Assembly: GCA_963921795.1 (NCBI GenBank)
Contig: OY997652.1
Location: 15,674,940 to 15,738,939, forward strand
Length of the DNA stretch: 64,000 nucleotides
DNA from: Nannobrachium achirus
Lineage: Eukaryota; Chordata; Actinopteri; Myctophiformes; Myctophidae
Direction: 5' to 3'
The notes beneath the pieces are model-generated. The model was given only the letters and a program-made list of their open reading frames with translations, did not search any database and was not told the origin of the DNA. Both the position numbers and the translations under genes were made by a program. Of this stretch, positions 11,843-61,844 are shown in pieces. Each line of letters starts with the position of its first letter. Within the stretch, counting starts at the first letter, position 1.

Positions 11843-11932
<90 letters not shown>
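11843..11932. repeat. (GT)n microsatellite in right arm
   Basis: About 45 GT units followed by a short tgttg repeat; mirror image of the CA repeat of the left arm. Confidence 0.95.
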
Positions 11933-11933
<1 letters not shown>

Positions 11934-12817
11934 GTGTTGTGTTGTGTTGTCAGTGTGAGTGTTAGTCTGCACACCCAAAGTGAGAAGTTGCAATACCTTA
12001 ATCCCTGCAGTAACACCTGTCAACCATATCTGTCTTACACAAAAATGGTATAAATAATACTGAGAATACTAATAAATCATCGAAGTACAATACATAAACC
12101 CAGGATACATAAAAACATAAAGTTTCAAATGTAAAAAAGAAAATCCTTTCCCATCAAGATTTGGTGGGCCCCCTGTAGTAACTCTGAGGACCCCCCCAGG
12201 GGTCCCGGACCCCCTGAGGAAGACCCCTGGTATTTTGCTTACTCATTTTTGTTTTCAGAGCCCAGCAACAACAACTTTATGCTTCAATTATGATCTAATT
12301 TAACATTGAGTGATTGCTGAGATAGGCTCAGGGGTCTGTCTAGGGGGTCCCAGGTGAGGAAAGACCCCAACCAAAAGTCACAACGGTTATTCTGGCTGCT
12401 TTAAAAGTCTAATGGATGAACTCAGGATGTTTTAAACCCTACAAAACTCTATTATTATGAAAATCAGACATTAACTGGCTGGTGTACTGTTCTGGGAGGT
12501 CCCAAAATAAATAACCCCCAGAAAGAGGGTGGGGGTCCAGAACATTTTTACACCCATCATTTACTCAGTCGATTCCTTGACCCAGAAAACATAGGATTGG
12601 CATGTTTAATTAGGTTTCTAGGTTGTCTAGAAGCCAAGATAGCACAGATTATGTATTTTATGTCGGCCATTTTGAACGTCCAAAATGGCGGCTTTGCAGG
12701 TGTCTGTGCAAATGCAAACAAAGATTTTTGGATTCCCCATGCTCTGAAGATTCCAGAAATGTATAGTTTTACTAATCTCCCAAAAAATCCAACAACAATA
12801 CATAGTGGACCTGACTA

Positions 12818-14830
12818 ATGGTGTAGTGGTCTAAAGATTAGACTTTAGATGCAGAGGTTCTATGTTCAAAACCCAGTCACCCTACTAATTGCTGGTCTAA
12901 TACAACAAAAGCACCAGAACACATTTACAGTGGGAGGTGGCCTAATGGTCTAATGCTCAGACTCTCAGGTAAGAGGTTCCATGTTCAAATCCCACTCAGG
13001 CTACAGTCCATCTCTGGAGTACATTGACCTTTTTAAGGCTAAGGTTGTCTCAATTTTCTCAAATTCTTGCAGGGCTCCAGAGGTATGTAAAAAACAATTT
13101 TTTTCTGTAAAATTTCTGTTGGACAGAGTTCTTTCAGATATAACCCCCCACCTTTAGCTCTCAGGAAACAGGGGGAGGGACACCCCTCCACGATGGTCCT
13201 CCGTGTACCTTGGGCATGGGACTTGAACCTGTCTGAAACCTGCCTGTAACAGGGACAACCGATCAAGCGACCATACCATTGAGCCAAGGCACCTTTGGGC
13301 CCTCAACAGGTATCTCCTGGTGCTTTTGAGTTGTTCTCTTCTATTTTAGCCTTGAAAAGGTCAAAGCACTACAGGAATGGATTTGAACATGTAACCTCTG
13401 CATTCGGAGTCTGATGTTTAAACCACTACACCATCTCCCACAGCAGACTTTATCTGGTGCTTTGAATACTTCTTTTGTATTTTAACCTTGAAAAGCAACA
13501 ACAATGATCTGTACGAGAACTCGGATTTTTAGACCACTAGATGCATTTTCTAGTGCTTTTGACTAACTCTTTTGTATTTTAACCTTGAAAGAAATGTAAA
13601 AGTAAAATAGCAACATAGGAGGAGTGAGATTTGAACACAGAAGCACTGTACTGAGAGTCAAATGTCTAGACCACTACACCATCTCTCAACGTAGATGGCT
13701 CCTTGTGCTTTTGAGTACATTTTTTGTATTTTAACCTTTTCAAGGTTCAAATACAAAAGGATTACTCAAGAGCACTCAAAAGTTAGTGAGAGATGGAGTA
13801 GTGTAAGATCAGACTCTCATTGCTGATGTTCCATGTACAAATCTCAATCCTCCTACATTACTGTTTTAGTTTGACATTTTCATGGGTAAAGTACAAAATA
13901 ATTACTCAAAAGCACCTAACATTTTGTAGGTTGGAGATGGTGTAGTGGTCTAAAGATTAAACTTCAGATGCAGAGGTTCTGTGTTCAAAACCCGGTCACC
14001 CTACTAATTGCTGCTCTAATACTTGGATCTTTTCAAGGTTAAAATACAACATAACTACTCAAAAGCACCAGAGCACATCTACAATGAGAGGTGGCCTAAT
14101 GGTCTAATACCCAGACTCTCAGCCAGAAGGTTCCATGTTCAAACTTAACCTATAGTCCATCTCTGGAGTATATTGACCTTTTTAAGGCTAAAATTTTCTC
14201 AAATTCATCAAGGGTTCTCAAGGCATGGAAGTAAGAATTTTTTTCTGTAAAATTTCTCTTGGACAGAGTTCTTTCAGATATAACCCCCCACCTTTAGCTC
14301 TCAGGAAACAGGTGGAGGGACACCCCTCCACGATGGTCCTCTGTGTACCTTGGGCATGGGACTTGAACCTGTCTGAAACCTGCCTGAAGCAGGGACAACC
14401 GATCAAGCGACCATACCATTGAGCCAAGGCACCTTTGGGCCCTCAACAGGTTTCTCCGGGTGTTTTTGAGTTGTTCTCTTCTATTTTAGCCTTGAAAAGG
14501 TCAAAGCACTACATGAATGGATTTGAACATGTGACCTTTGCATTTGGAGTCTGATGTTCAAACCACTACACCATCTCCCACAGCAGACATTATCTGGTGC
14601 TTTCAATACTTCTTTTGTATTTTAACCTTGAAAAGCAACAACAATGATCTGTACGAGAACTCTGATTTTTAGACCACTAGATGCATTTTCTAGTGCTTTT
14701 GACTAACTCTTTTATATTTTAACCTTGAAAGAAATGTAAAAGTAAAACAGCAACATAGGAGGACTGAGATTTGAACCTGGAACGTCAGCACTGAGAGGCT
14801 GACCTTTAGACCGCTAGAGTAGACCATCTC
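12818..14830. repeat. tRNA-like array with tandem duplication
   Basis: Units on both strands have A-box-like TGGTGTAGTGG and B-box-like GTTCAAATCC at tRNA-like spacing, separated by 'ttaaccttgaaaag' spacers. One minus-strand unit at about 13190-13290 has TGGCTCAATGG and GGTTCAAGTCCC and is the most tRNA-like. A block of about 1.13 kb is present twice with an offset of 1140 bp (for example ttctttcagatataaccccc at 13130 and 14270). None of the units closes an acceptor stem, so I do not call tRNA genes. Confidence 0.65.
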
Positions 14831-14837
14831 TCATCAC

Positions 14838-14960
14838 CATACCTGCCAACCCTCCTGTTTTAGGAAGAAGTCTCCTGTTATTTGACCATATCTCCTGTTC
14901 CAGAATGTACCCCAAAACAGGAGATTTTCACCCTTTTTCATATTTGTATTAAAGTAGCCT
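14838..14960 (+). repeat. interspersed repeat fragment
   Basis: The text 'tacctgccaaccctcctgtt' with 'caaaacaggagattttcacc' resembles a widespread vertebrate repeat end. Family not resolved. Confidence 0.4.
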
Positions 14961-16984
14961 TAGTAGTTTTTTCTTTTTCTTTTACCATTTCTCATTTCAC
15001 ACTTTTTGTATGATAAGCATGGGCTAGACCCATGTGTCAAAGACCCACTGATATGCAGCCTCGGCCACTATACTGTAGTTCCTTGGCTATTTGATATGGG
15101 GGGGGGGGGTATTTGATTGTTCTTTTTGTTGAAAGGTGTGCTAGCTCTCTCTCTCTAAGTCTCTGAGTCCCATGAAGGCGTAACCTCATGCAAATGAGGT
15201 CCAGGCCCGGATTGACAGTAGGGAGTAGGGGGACGATTCCCGGTGGACTGGCCTGGTGGACTGGCCTGGTGCCTCCTGAAAAAAAGTAAAAGATCCCCTT
15301 TGCGCAGGCCACATAGCCAGCAGCAGCAGGGCTTCATACAGCAGCCCTGCCTGTGTAACTTGACACCACAGCTGGCCTGTGCTGACAGCTACTCGCCCCC
15401 TCCCCTCTCAATCAACTTTTTTTTTAGAAGAATCAATGCGTGATTGGTTAGTTTGGCTTTCTGGCCAGGCCCTACCACAAGCGTGCTCACAGACAGACCT
15501 ACCGGCTAAGGAAGGCAGCACACAAACACACATCTGACTGAGGATAGTGGCCAGACAGCAGAGAGAAGAAGGCGACAAAATAAATAGTTAAATTATGGAC
15601 CCCAACCCCAGCCGCATAGCCCCACAAAGAAAAAGAGAAAACATGGAGCTAAAGGGAGAGAAGGATGGGGGTAAATGTTATACTGACTGAAATGTTCAAA
15701 GCTTCAGCATGCAGTCTTCTAGTAAGAATGATGCAAGTTACACTTTAGGGTTTGGAGGAAACATTTGGTGGATACTAGTATGCACAACTCTAAAATAACT
15801 GGTGCAATTTTGTGTCTGTGCGGCTGCAGAGTTAAGGTGCTATCTATCCCTGAGACCACACTACTAAGTGATTATGCTAATGTATGGACAGAAGTTAAGA
15901 AATGGGAAACATTGTACTGAGTTGGAGTTTCATACACCATCTTCAGGCATATTCTACACTATTGTTGTCATTTTATATATAATTTGAGCTTGACTGTGAT
16001 ACATGTGGCTACCTGATTAATTGATGATTTTGTGGGATAGAGAAAAATGTGAAGCTGCTGTGCTGTTGAAACAGACAATCTGTAAGCTAGCTATGTGGTA
16101 TGTTGTTTGTAGGGTGGAGGCCAGTGCTTGTTAGTTCCAGTAATTATTCCACAATGTCTTCCTAACTGAATAGGAGGTTCCATAGCACTACTAGCAGAAT
16201 GGAACTACTAGCAGATAGTGATGATTCTAACTGAATATAAGATTATTCCGGGGGAGAGGTGCATGCAGAGCTCTACTCAGTGATAATACAGTACAGTACT
16301 AGATTGTACAGTTTTACATTGAACATTGGCGTTTGCATATAATATTGATATAGTAAGCTGACATCTAAATGCTTTGCTGACAAAATAATACTATATTTTT
16401 ATTTAATTGCATACCATATAAATAATATGGACTGGATATAGAACACTTTCTAGCGTGACTGTTGGTATATATGGAATAATGATTTTCAGTGATTACTTAG
16501 CCCATGTGGAAAGGAAACATGCTGTAACTGTTGTCTTCATATGATTGCTCCTGTGACATACTGCACTGTCTGCACAGAAGCGAGTGTTGTAGTGACTACT
16601 TCTGTAGGCCTACAGTGGGTGGTATATATTAGTATATTCGTTTTTTATGTGTTTTGTTTTACAAGAAACATCTCAGCCAAACAGAACTGAAGCTCTGTAA
16701 GGCTGTCACATGTGTGTGAGTGCGGGTGGTAGGCGCGTTAATGTGTTTTCATGTTGCCTAGCGTTTGGGTAGGGTGGCCTGGAAGGGTGTATGGGTCCCT
16801 ATGGCCCAGACAGGCCCACTCCGGCCCAAGTCAGCCTAGAATCTCTCGATTACAGTTCTTGAAACCAAGCACTGTGCTTGCACTGATGTGCTAAATTAGC
16901 ACATCAGTGCATGCAGTGCAGGTGGTTTTAGAGTTACTCTGAAACAAGAGTTACAAGGTCCTATAAATTCATTGTGGAAAAAAA
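14961..16984. other. unassigned stretch, no gene found
   Basis: There is a short poly-G tract near 15099-15109 and a 14-bp direct duplication (ggactggcctggtg) at about 15244-15271. No exon with conserved protein sequence was recognised on either strand. Confidence 0.45.
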
Positions 16985-17172
16985 TGCATAAATGTACTCT
17001 GACTTTTACTTGTACTTTAATTAAAAAAAGTCAAAAGCATGTACTCTTGAATTGTGAAGCAAGTACTTTTTTACTCTTACTTGAGTATTTTTAGGGAACT
17101 ACTTTTACTTGTAGGAGTAAATTTTGACCAGGAGTATCTGTACTCTTACTCAAGTACTCTGTCCTTCTCTGT
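16985..17172 (+). mobile_element. Tol2-like hAT-MITE remnant
   Basis: Dense in TACTTTTACTTG and ACTCAAGTACTCTGTCCT motifs, typical of the ends of Tol2-type hAT elements in fish. Terminal repeats are decayed. Confidence 0.6.
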
Positions 17173-17241
17173 GTATCCGTATGTAGGAGTGGATATGTCA
17201 CATGCCTAATTTATGCTCCGTTGTAGGATGGAGCCGGATTT

Positions 17242-17302
17242 AGCAGATCTGCAAGCTCATGACCTGTGTCGGACACAGACGTTGTGAGCTTCTAGATCTG
17301 CT
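17242..17302. repeat. common palindrome, free-standing copy
   Basis: Arms AGCAGATCTGCAAGCTCA and TGAGCTTCTAGATCTGCT with an inner short stem around tgtcggacaca. No clear MITE surrounds it. Confidence 0.7.
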
Positions 17303-17703
17303 ATTGCCTTTGCGGGAGGACGTCGTATCTGACTTAGTCTAAATTGGTCTTCAGATTCCAATATGGACAACAGATGTTGGAAGCTAATGATGTCACTCAC
17401 AGCTCTGCGCGTTGACAGCACACTGTGGTAACAAGCTTATCACACTCCTTTGAATCATTGAATTACTGTAGTACAAACCGCACAGTCACACACCATGACC
17501 CAATTTCATTTGCGAGGTTGATGGTTGTAGCACGGCACACACAGCCAGATAACATCTAGTATTGCATATTTAGAGAAAAGATCTTGAAGCAGCAAATATC
17601 AATGTAAAAAGACAAAGAAAGTCATGAGGAGAATGTTGGAAGAAACCTATTAACCCAAAGGTAAAAAAAAAAAAAAAAACTTTACCTGTAGAAAATAGAT
17701 CAC

Positions 17704-18217
17704 CCAGGGGGCACGGTGGCGCAGTGGTTAGCGTTTGCCTCACAGCTAGAAGGTCCTGGGTTCGATTCCCGCCGGGGGACGCTGTGGGCGCTGGGGGCGT
17801 GTTCCTCCCTCCGCATCATCAGCACCCACACCCTAGGTGGCGATAACGCCTTTCTGTGTGGAGTTTGCATGTTCTCCCTGTATCTCCTAGGGTTGATACC
17901 CTCACAAAAAACATGCAGTAATCCTGGTCTCAATAATGCCTCCCCCTGGCCAGCCGGGGTGCCTGATGGAGGGGAAAGGAATTGGTTGGAATAACATGTT
18001 CCTTCCACGCGCTACGTCCAAACCAGGGAAATCTCCACTGTCAGGTGAAAAGAAACAACTTCGACTCCTCATGCATAGAAGGAAGCATGAGGTCAGTCCA
18101 TTGTCTCCCCAGGCGCGGCAGAGGGAGAGCAGAGCCCAGGATTATATAGGCAATTGGCACTGGGTGAAAATGGGTTACAAAATCGTGGGATAAAAATTAT
18201 AAAAAATAAAATAAAAA
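17704..18217 (+). mobile_element. tRNA-derived SINE with target duplication
   Basis: The head has a pol III A box TGGCGCAGTGG (17717-17727) and a perfect B box GGTTCGATTCC (17759-17769). An unrelated body of about 400 bp follows and it ends in an A-rich tail (aaaaaataaaataaaaaa). A 7-bp target duplication AGATCAC flanks it (17697-17703 and 18218-18224). It lies directly downstream of the med13l 3' end. Confidence 0.85.
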
Positions 18218-18234
18218 AGATCACTCAAGACATG

Positions 18235-19961
18235 ATCATTTTTGACAAGTTTTAATAATTTACTAAAAAAAACAAGTGTAAAAGTAACAGATTTCTAAGT
18301 TGAATCTGTTCGATATTTAAACTGATGGCAAATGTAACAATTTTTTGCAAACTCACCTTTCGCCTGTATGAGTAATATTTACTTGGCAAATTTACCTCTG
18401 CGGTAATTTGAGTGAAATTTTGTAATGTATACTGTATATTTTAAAAAACCAACAGCAAAAATACTTTTGTAGGAATCACTTGAAAGTAAACCAAACAGCA
18501 TGAAATGTACAGCTTTAAGAAATTCCAAAAAACACAGCTGAAAAGTGTATATACAAACATGCTACCAATTGTACAAATAGCAGACTGCGTAGTGAAGGAC
18601 AAGAAACAGGCTTTTCTGATGGTTGGCTTGACATCATTTGGGAAGGCCAATGAAATAAAGCATGTTTCTTAAATATGCAACAACTTTGCAATATTCAAAT
18701 ATTATAGTAATCTATTGCCTATTTCAAGTTTATTTGGCAGGACGAGAAACATTTTATAAATATATGTCTCCTGCATCAATAGGTTTATTAACTTAAACTC
18801 ATTAAATAAAAAGCTAAGATACCATTTTCAGTATTCATAGAAAATAATAAACGAAACAAAAATATGTAGAACGAAAATAATGCAAAACAATGACTGGAAA
18901 AAAGTTTTATATTGTGTTCACTTTTTAAGAGATGGTTTTATCTGTCACCATCTTCTTTATCTGCTGCTTGAAAGAGGTAATATATATTTATTTACATGTG
19001 AATTTATATGACATGATATACTTTATATAAATATGGCATCTTCACAATTTCCTTAAAATGACAATTCAATGTATTTCTTATCCCATGAGAATTGCTAGTA
19101 AATTGGGATCAAATTTTCTTTCTTTTTTTTTAAATATTAAAAAATAAGTCTCAATTCTTTGCAAATGCAAGTCTTACATTATAAACATTTATGCATGAAC
19201 TGGTCAAATATTCATTGCATTTATATCTACAACAATACAATTGTCACTTTGGAAAGTGAGTAAAAAGTGCCATAATTAAATGCTCTCCCTTTGGACGAAA
19301 TCATGACCTTTGCCCTTATTCAAAGAAAAGGTTATAATTTCAGTACTAAACTGCAAGTCGACAAAACCTCAGTTTCTTACAAACATAAATGAACATCATT
19401 GATGTAACAAAGCAATATGTTGCTGCAGTCAAGTCATTTTGCTGGTTGTGCAGTATTGACTAAAGGGGTCTTACACACACGTCTCTTCACAGGTGAAGGT
19501 GAGAATAATCCTCTACGAGCCCCTTTAAAATGTCATCCAAGCAGGCTTAAATGCCCTTAATAAGTGCCTCCGTGTGGATGATGATCTTTTAAAGTAATGC
19601 TATATCAGACAAAAGTGATATGTCATTATAAACGGCATACTAAAATAGCTCCAACTGTACAACGTTGCAGAAAGGACGTGTTTAGAAGATACAAATTGCA
19701 CTGGGTGTGGCCGTTCTTCTGGCTGATTAAGTTTTAAAACATCATCTTGTCCATGGGCATATTACTCCCCCTGCCGTTGGTTGGAAAGCCTAACCCATAG
19801 CCCTGTCCCGTCTTTGGCCACTAATATTCCAAATCCACCCTTGACAACAAAGGGGTCTCTGCTGCTCTCTGGTGCCCAGAAAAAGGAAGTGTAGGCACAC
19901 AGTAGATTGAGGTTAGCAGTCAATTCCACGAGGTTGCCATGATCCCCCACGTACTGTACAG
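18235..19961 (-). other. med13l: probable med13l 3'UTR
   Basis: This stretch follows the stop codon at 19962-19964, is AT-rich and is free of the repeats that fill the rest of the window, which suggests a transcribed and conserved tail. Minus-strand AATAAA candidates occur near 18987, 18783 and 18728. Which one is used cannot be told from the sequence. The lower end is an estimate set by the SINE. Confidence 0.5.
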
Positions 19962-57154
<37,193 letters not shown>

Positions 57155-57205
57155 CTGTGGAGAGGAGAAAGAACACTGTGTTAATTACCCATCCACCCAG
57201 TATAG

Positions 57206-57689
57206 CAGGGTTCCCCGATTAGTTTTCCCCAAGGGCCGAATCATGTCTAGGGTACCAAGCCGAGGGCCACAACATTGCAGGGGGCGACGGTGGTGTTCCC
57301 GCTACTCCAGTGACAGGTCAGATATCGTCGTTGTCGGGTGAAAATCTTGTATGTCCAAAACCGTTCGTTTTGCATTTATCATTTTAAAAGCATTTAAACT
57401 AGTGAAAACAGCCGATCTACAAGCACACAACGCCTCGCGGTGCGAGGCGTTGTGTGCTTGTAGATCGGCTGTTTTCACTAGTTTTGTGTGACGGCCTCGT
57501 ATGATGAAGCAGGGCTTTACTTTGTGAAAGAACGTACACATTTTGAGATGGGGGTTTCCACCCAACAATGACGATATACTAGTGTTGTTGCTGCTCTTAT
57601 ACCACGATTATTACTGGGGTTGGTGGGGGCCACATAGTAGCCCCCCGCGGGCCGCAAATGGCCCGCGGGCCGCCTATTGGGGAACCCTG
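57206..57689 (+). mobile_element. composite hAT carrying a type ii MITE (copy 2)
   Basis: Ends CAGGGTTCCCCGATTAG and tattggggaaccctg with a perfect 8-bp duplication CAGTATAG (57198-57205, 57690-57697). The type ii MITE occupies 57323-57576 and its palindrome 57400-57480. Same internal insertion point as in the copy at 28311-29224. Confidence 0.92.
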
Positions 57690-57697
57690 CAGTATAG

Positions 57698-58845
57698 GAT
57701 GTTATTGGAGAGGTTTTATCTAAGGCTGGGCAAATATATCGACATGCAAGGTATACATATCGACCAAGACAGCTTAAAGGAGTAGTTCACCCCCAGAATG
57801 ACTTTTTTTCTATTGATTAGTCACACCATGGAGACTTGAGTTAAAAAAATATATTATTATAGTGACTCAGGATGACTACGGGGACAGATGGACAATATGG
57901 AGGAGACAGGGAAAAGAAGGGAGGGATGGATGCCAGTGACGTCATTTTGTAGTTGAACCGGACCTTTCCGAAGAAAAGTTTCGTGGTCGGAGACAGTGTG
58001 GACAGGCCTTTAAGTTAAGGCATAAGAGCTGGTACTTAAAGCTATACTGTGTAAGTTGCTCAACTAGTGGCCTGTAGCAGTATAGCAAACCGCGGTCGCG
58101 TCTGCTTTTTTCGGCCGCTTTTCGCCGCGGATCGGGCCGTCAGACCACCGCGTCCGCCTCGCCTCGCCGAGACGGATCCATCAAGGTCTCTCGTGTGTCT
58201 CTACGAGCAGCGGTTGGGGAGTTACATGCTAGACTTCTAGACCAGCGTAAACAAAGCTGTTGAAGCAAGCTATTTCCTGAGAAGACGCAAGATGCACTGC
58301 ACAAAACCAAATGGACATGCTCTATAAGGGTCCATTTGGTTCTATTTATACAGAGTTAGAGACACGTAAGCGTCCACTTGGTTGCTAACCATCATCTCAT
58401 TTAGCTGGGGACCCCCTTGAACCCCCTCAAGGACCCCTGGGGATCCCCAGACCCCACATTTAGAACCAGTGCTATAACAGGCTATCTAGACAAACTGTAA
58501 TAGAGTTTTTAAGCGATCCTGTAAAAAAAAAAGACATGGCAGTCTGACATTTTATGAAGCTACAAATGTATGGCCATCAAATATCCCAGGATACACCTGT
58601 AACTACATTATGTATTAATAAATGTTTACTGTCAGTTACGAGTGTGCATGCTGTGAAATTCAGAGCATGCACACGGCATTGATTTCTTATGCATTCTGTA
58701 CACATTTGGCGGTAGAAATCTTTATTCAACATATCACATGGCAATACATGATGTGCCTGTAAAGTGCAAGTGCTACTGTAAATTAATTAAACGTACAAGG
58801 CTTTTCTCCTCATATAGCGGAGAGATCTTACTGAGGATTAGGGCT
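57698..58845. other. intron 4 segment, mixed remnants
   Basis: Contains the TTAA-type MITE end (aaaggagtagttcaccccca), a CpG-rich stretch at about 58085-58190 and a hAT-like piece near 58395-58480. No N-terminal med13l exon seen. Confidence 0.4.
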
Positions 58846-59222
58846 GTCACGAATATGACATTTTACATGACGATTAATTGTCACTCAAATAATTGCTAAT
58901 AACGATTTAATTGTGTTTTTGTCGTTGAAAATTACATTTCTGTTTGGCTTGTAGGCTTTTGAAGTTGCAAATGGTAGATATGACACATAACCTAAAAATA
59001 CAAAGAAATTACTGACATATTTGACGACTTTATACTTAAAAAAGAACATTGATAGTGGAAATAGCCGATCTACAAGTGAGCTTGTAGATCTGCTATTTCC
59101 ACAATTTTTTTTACTTATCGGAACATTTTTCAACATGGAAACGATTATGACGATTATGAAAAATCATCACGATTATGTCAAATAATTGCGATTAGACTAT
59201 TATGTAATAATTGTGACAGCCC
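58846..59222. mobile_element. MITE (AGGGCTGTCACGA ends) carrying the common palindrome
   Basis: Ends ttagggctgtcacgaatatg and ataattgtgacagccctt. The common palindrome at 59054-59103 is short (gatctacaagtgagcttgtagatc) and has the outer arms agtggaaatagc and gctatttccac. Confidence 0.8.
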
Positions 59223-59949
59223 TTCTGAGGATCATTCTAACTAAAAAGCCTTCCTTCATAAGCTTTACATACATTGATCATTTTAGTCATTTTCCATATA
59301 CTGTAGCCCTCTTATTGCAGGTATAAATCCTCATTTGGATTTGATGGATCATGGTGGCATCATGTTTAGATACTGTAAGCAGCACACTCTTTATTACAAA
59401 TCCGAGACATACTGTAGCTCACTGTGCACTTCTCAACACATAGGGGTAATCACAGGGCCATTATTGCAATCTATACATCGCCTGGTGGGCTGGACGTCAT
59501 TAACTAGCCAGATTGCTGCATTGATGTACATTTTTAATCTATAAAGCCTCTTACTGCCTTGCTTTATGTATAACAGGCTGACAATAAAGTCAGCAGGTAC
59601 TGTAATCTCTGTGTGATTTCCCCGCTGCCCGTGTAATATCCTCTCCTTGCCCCGAGGAAACGGAGCTTGTGTTTGAGCCATAATGGATCATCAAATTCAA
59701 TACAGTGACCAATTCCACCAGCCACACATGGGCAGAATTAAACACAGCGCCAGGGGAGGGGGCTAAATGATATCATCCTGCAGGCGAGGCCGCCGCGTGC
59801 CAGCAGATGGCGCTGACGGCACTGAGGCGCAGGGAGGAGGGAGGTTTCTCTGTCTAAACATAAACAAACATTCTTGATGGTCCCCAAGAAAAACACAGCA
59901 GGCCGTTCCAGTGTTACAGACAAGCACATCAACACGCGCACACACAGAG
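59223..59949. other. intron 4 segment, unassigned
   Basis: No gene or repeat recognised. Confidence 0.4.
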
Positions 59950-60945
59950 ATGGAAAAGTAATTAAAAAATACCACAATGTAGACATACACAGTTACAAGT
60001 AAAAGTCTGGTATTCAAAATTAACTTCAGTAATAGTACAAAAGCATTGGCATCAAAATACTACTCACAGTACCAAAAGCAAAAGTACTCATTATGAAGAG
60101 TTTCAAGATTTGAAAATGTATACAAATCATCTGAAAATAGATGATCTCGACAATGTGTTGTATTGCGGCATGTTGAGAGCTTGTTGATCAGCTACTTATA
60201 CAGCCGAAGTGTACTAGTCCGGGAGCCGTGGGGGTGAACGTGGATTCGCCTGTAAAAGTTTTTTTCTCAACTGATTCTTGTAGCTTGGGGTCACCTCTTA
60301 AGGATTCAAGATGATGACCAGTGATATCCATTGAGCATTTTTTATTATTAACCCCTTAATGCCTGAAACACAAGAAATCCACCCAGGAGGAAAATACCCA
60401 GAAAAATATTTTTTTTCTGGGTATTTAAGGAGGATCTGAGGGGTCTAACTAGGGGTTTGTCATGATGCTGAATCCATTGCAGGCATTTGTTTTGCACAAA
60501 AAACATTCTGTGGGCTAGAAATGGCCTCAGAAAACAATACACGTATGGGTGAGTATTCATGTTAGTCGGAGGCCTTAGGGTTTTTTTTCTCGTGCTAATC
60601 AGTCTAAAAGTGCAAAATTTTGCACAGATGTAGCTCAGGGCAAGTACAATAGTTGCCTCTGAGATGTAATGGAGTAGAAGTAAAAGTATGGGAAATACTC
60701 CAGTAAAGTAAAAATCACACCCAGTGTGAAGTGAGGGGTGCTTTTCATGAGTTCATTTCATTAAGCGTCCAGTGAAGCTTGGCCAATGAGTGGGACATAC
60801 ACATAATGTACACATGAAAAACAGACAAAGCCAGATGTAGGAGCGGTTAGCAGCGCTCAAAAATACCTAAAAATTATACATAAGTACAGTAAAGTACTTG
60901 AATTAATGTACTTGTACTGTAGCTAGTTTCCACCACTGCACTCTG
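59950..60945 (+). mobile_element. Tol2-like hAT-MITE, expanded by insertions
   Basis: Left end near 59950 (gagatggaaaagtaattaaa) and right end near 60945 (tagtttccaccactgc) belong to the same fish hAT family. A decayed common palindrome lies at 60137-60196. About 400 bp of unrelated sequence and a 143-bp CACACCC element (60716-60858, AAAAAT on both sides) are inside. Confidence 0.6.
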
Positions 60946-61395
60946 ACTGCAACTACAGAAACACACATGCACCACATTATGCTTACACACACACACACAC
61001 ACACACAGGCATACATGTACACTCTTTATCGCTCTTTCACACTGACACACATACATATACACGCGCAGAGACGTGCATACAGTACAGCACGCAACACGCA
61101 CGCACACATGAGTGAGCATGCACACACATTTCAGGCAAAGTAGCTTACACTGACCTACTCTATAACTCTACTCCATCATTTCAATAATTCACATTTCTAC
61201 GGCAAAAAAAAAAAAGGTTTTCAGTGTCTTTCCCGTCCAACCCCGTCCTTGCTACATCATGAGGCCATATGAAGTTATATATAGCTGCTAGGTGTGCCTT
61301 TGGGGAAGATACGCTAAGATAAGTCTTTATAGAATAGTTATAGGATAGCTACTACTGTATGAAATTGTTGAAAGTCAGAGTACAAACCCAGCCAA
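60946..61395. other. intron 4 segment with short CA repeats
   Basis: Contains a (CA)n of about 12 units at 60986 and scattered acac text. No exon. Confidence 0.45.
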
Positions 61396-61399
61396 CCAT

Positions 61400-61555
<156 letters not shown>

Positions 61556-61796
61556 AGTTCTGCCCTGGTCAAATGAAAAGCAAACTTTGTTTGCTGACAC
61601 TGTAGTGGCCTGCTCATAGTGCTACACTACACTCGTACTACTGTATATGACTGGACAGGAGTTCAAGGTGCTAGAAACAGAAGAGCAACATTAATACAGT
61701 GTTAGTGTGGTTGTTTGTTTCTTTCATGACTATAAGGTATCTTCAAAAGAGATTTAGTCAAGATAAACATCCACATCATATGCCATATAAAGTGCT

Positions 61797-61800
61797 ATCC

Positions 61801-61844
<44 letters not shown>
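61797..61844. repeat. (TATC)n microsatellite, left half
   Basis: About 12 units. The right half is at 63055-63109, on the other side of a hAT element. Confidence 0.9.

Larger units (their letters stand above)
9401..12817 (-). mobile_element. large DNA transposon with long inverted arms (element 2)
   Basis: Both ends read TAGTCAGGTYCACTATGT inward (Y = T left, C right). A 3-bp duplication ATG flanks it (9398-9400 and 12818-12820). An uninterrupted copy of the target in the neighbouring duplicate (around 13930-13955, ggttggagatggtgtagtgg) confirms the boundaries. Inverted homology runs from each end to near the centre, and even the CA/GT microsatellites sit at mirrored positions. The central minus-strand coding remnant resembles that of element 1. 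Confidence 0.85.
11520..12817. repeat. right arm of element 2
   Basis: Inverted counterpart of the left arm. It includes a piece of a type iv hAT-MITE end (about 12145-12235) that is also present in the left arm (about 10000-10085), so that MITE was there before the arms were duplicated. Confidence 0.75.

Noticed and set aside
13039..14427. Two near-identical 69-82 residue minus-strand frames as a gene pair
   Set aside because: They lie in the duplicated tRNA-like block; the frame is conserved only because the block was duplicated. No known protein similarity.
12819..14830. Functional tRNA genes
   Set aside because: A and B boxes are visible but acceptor stems do not pair and anticodon arms are not clear.
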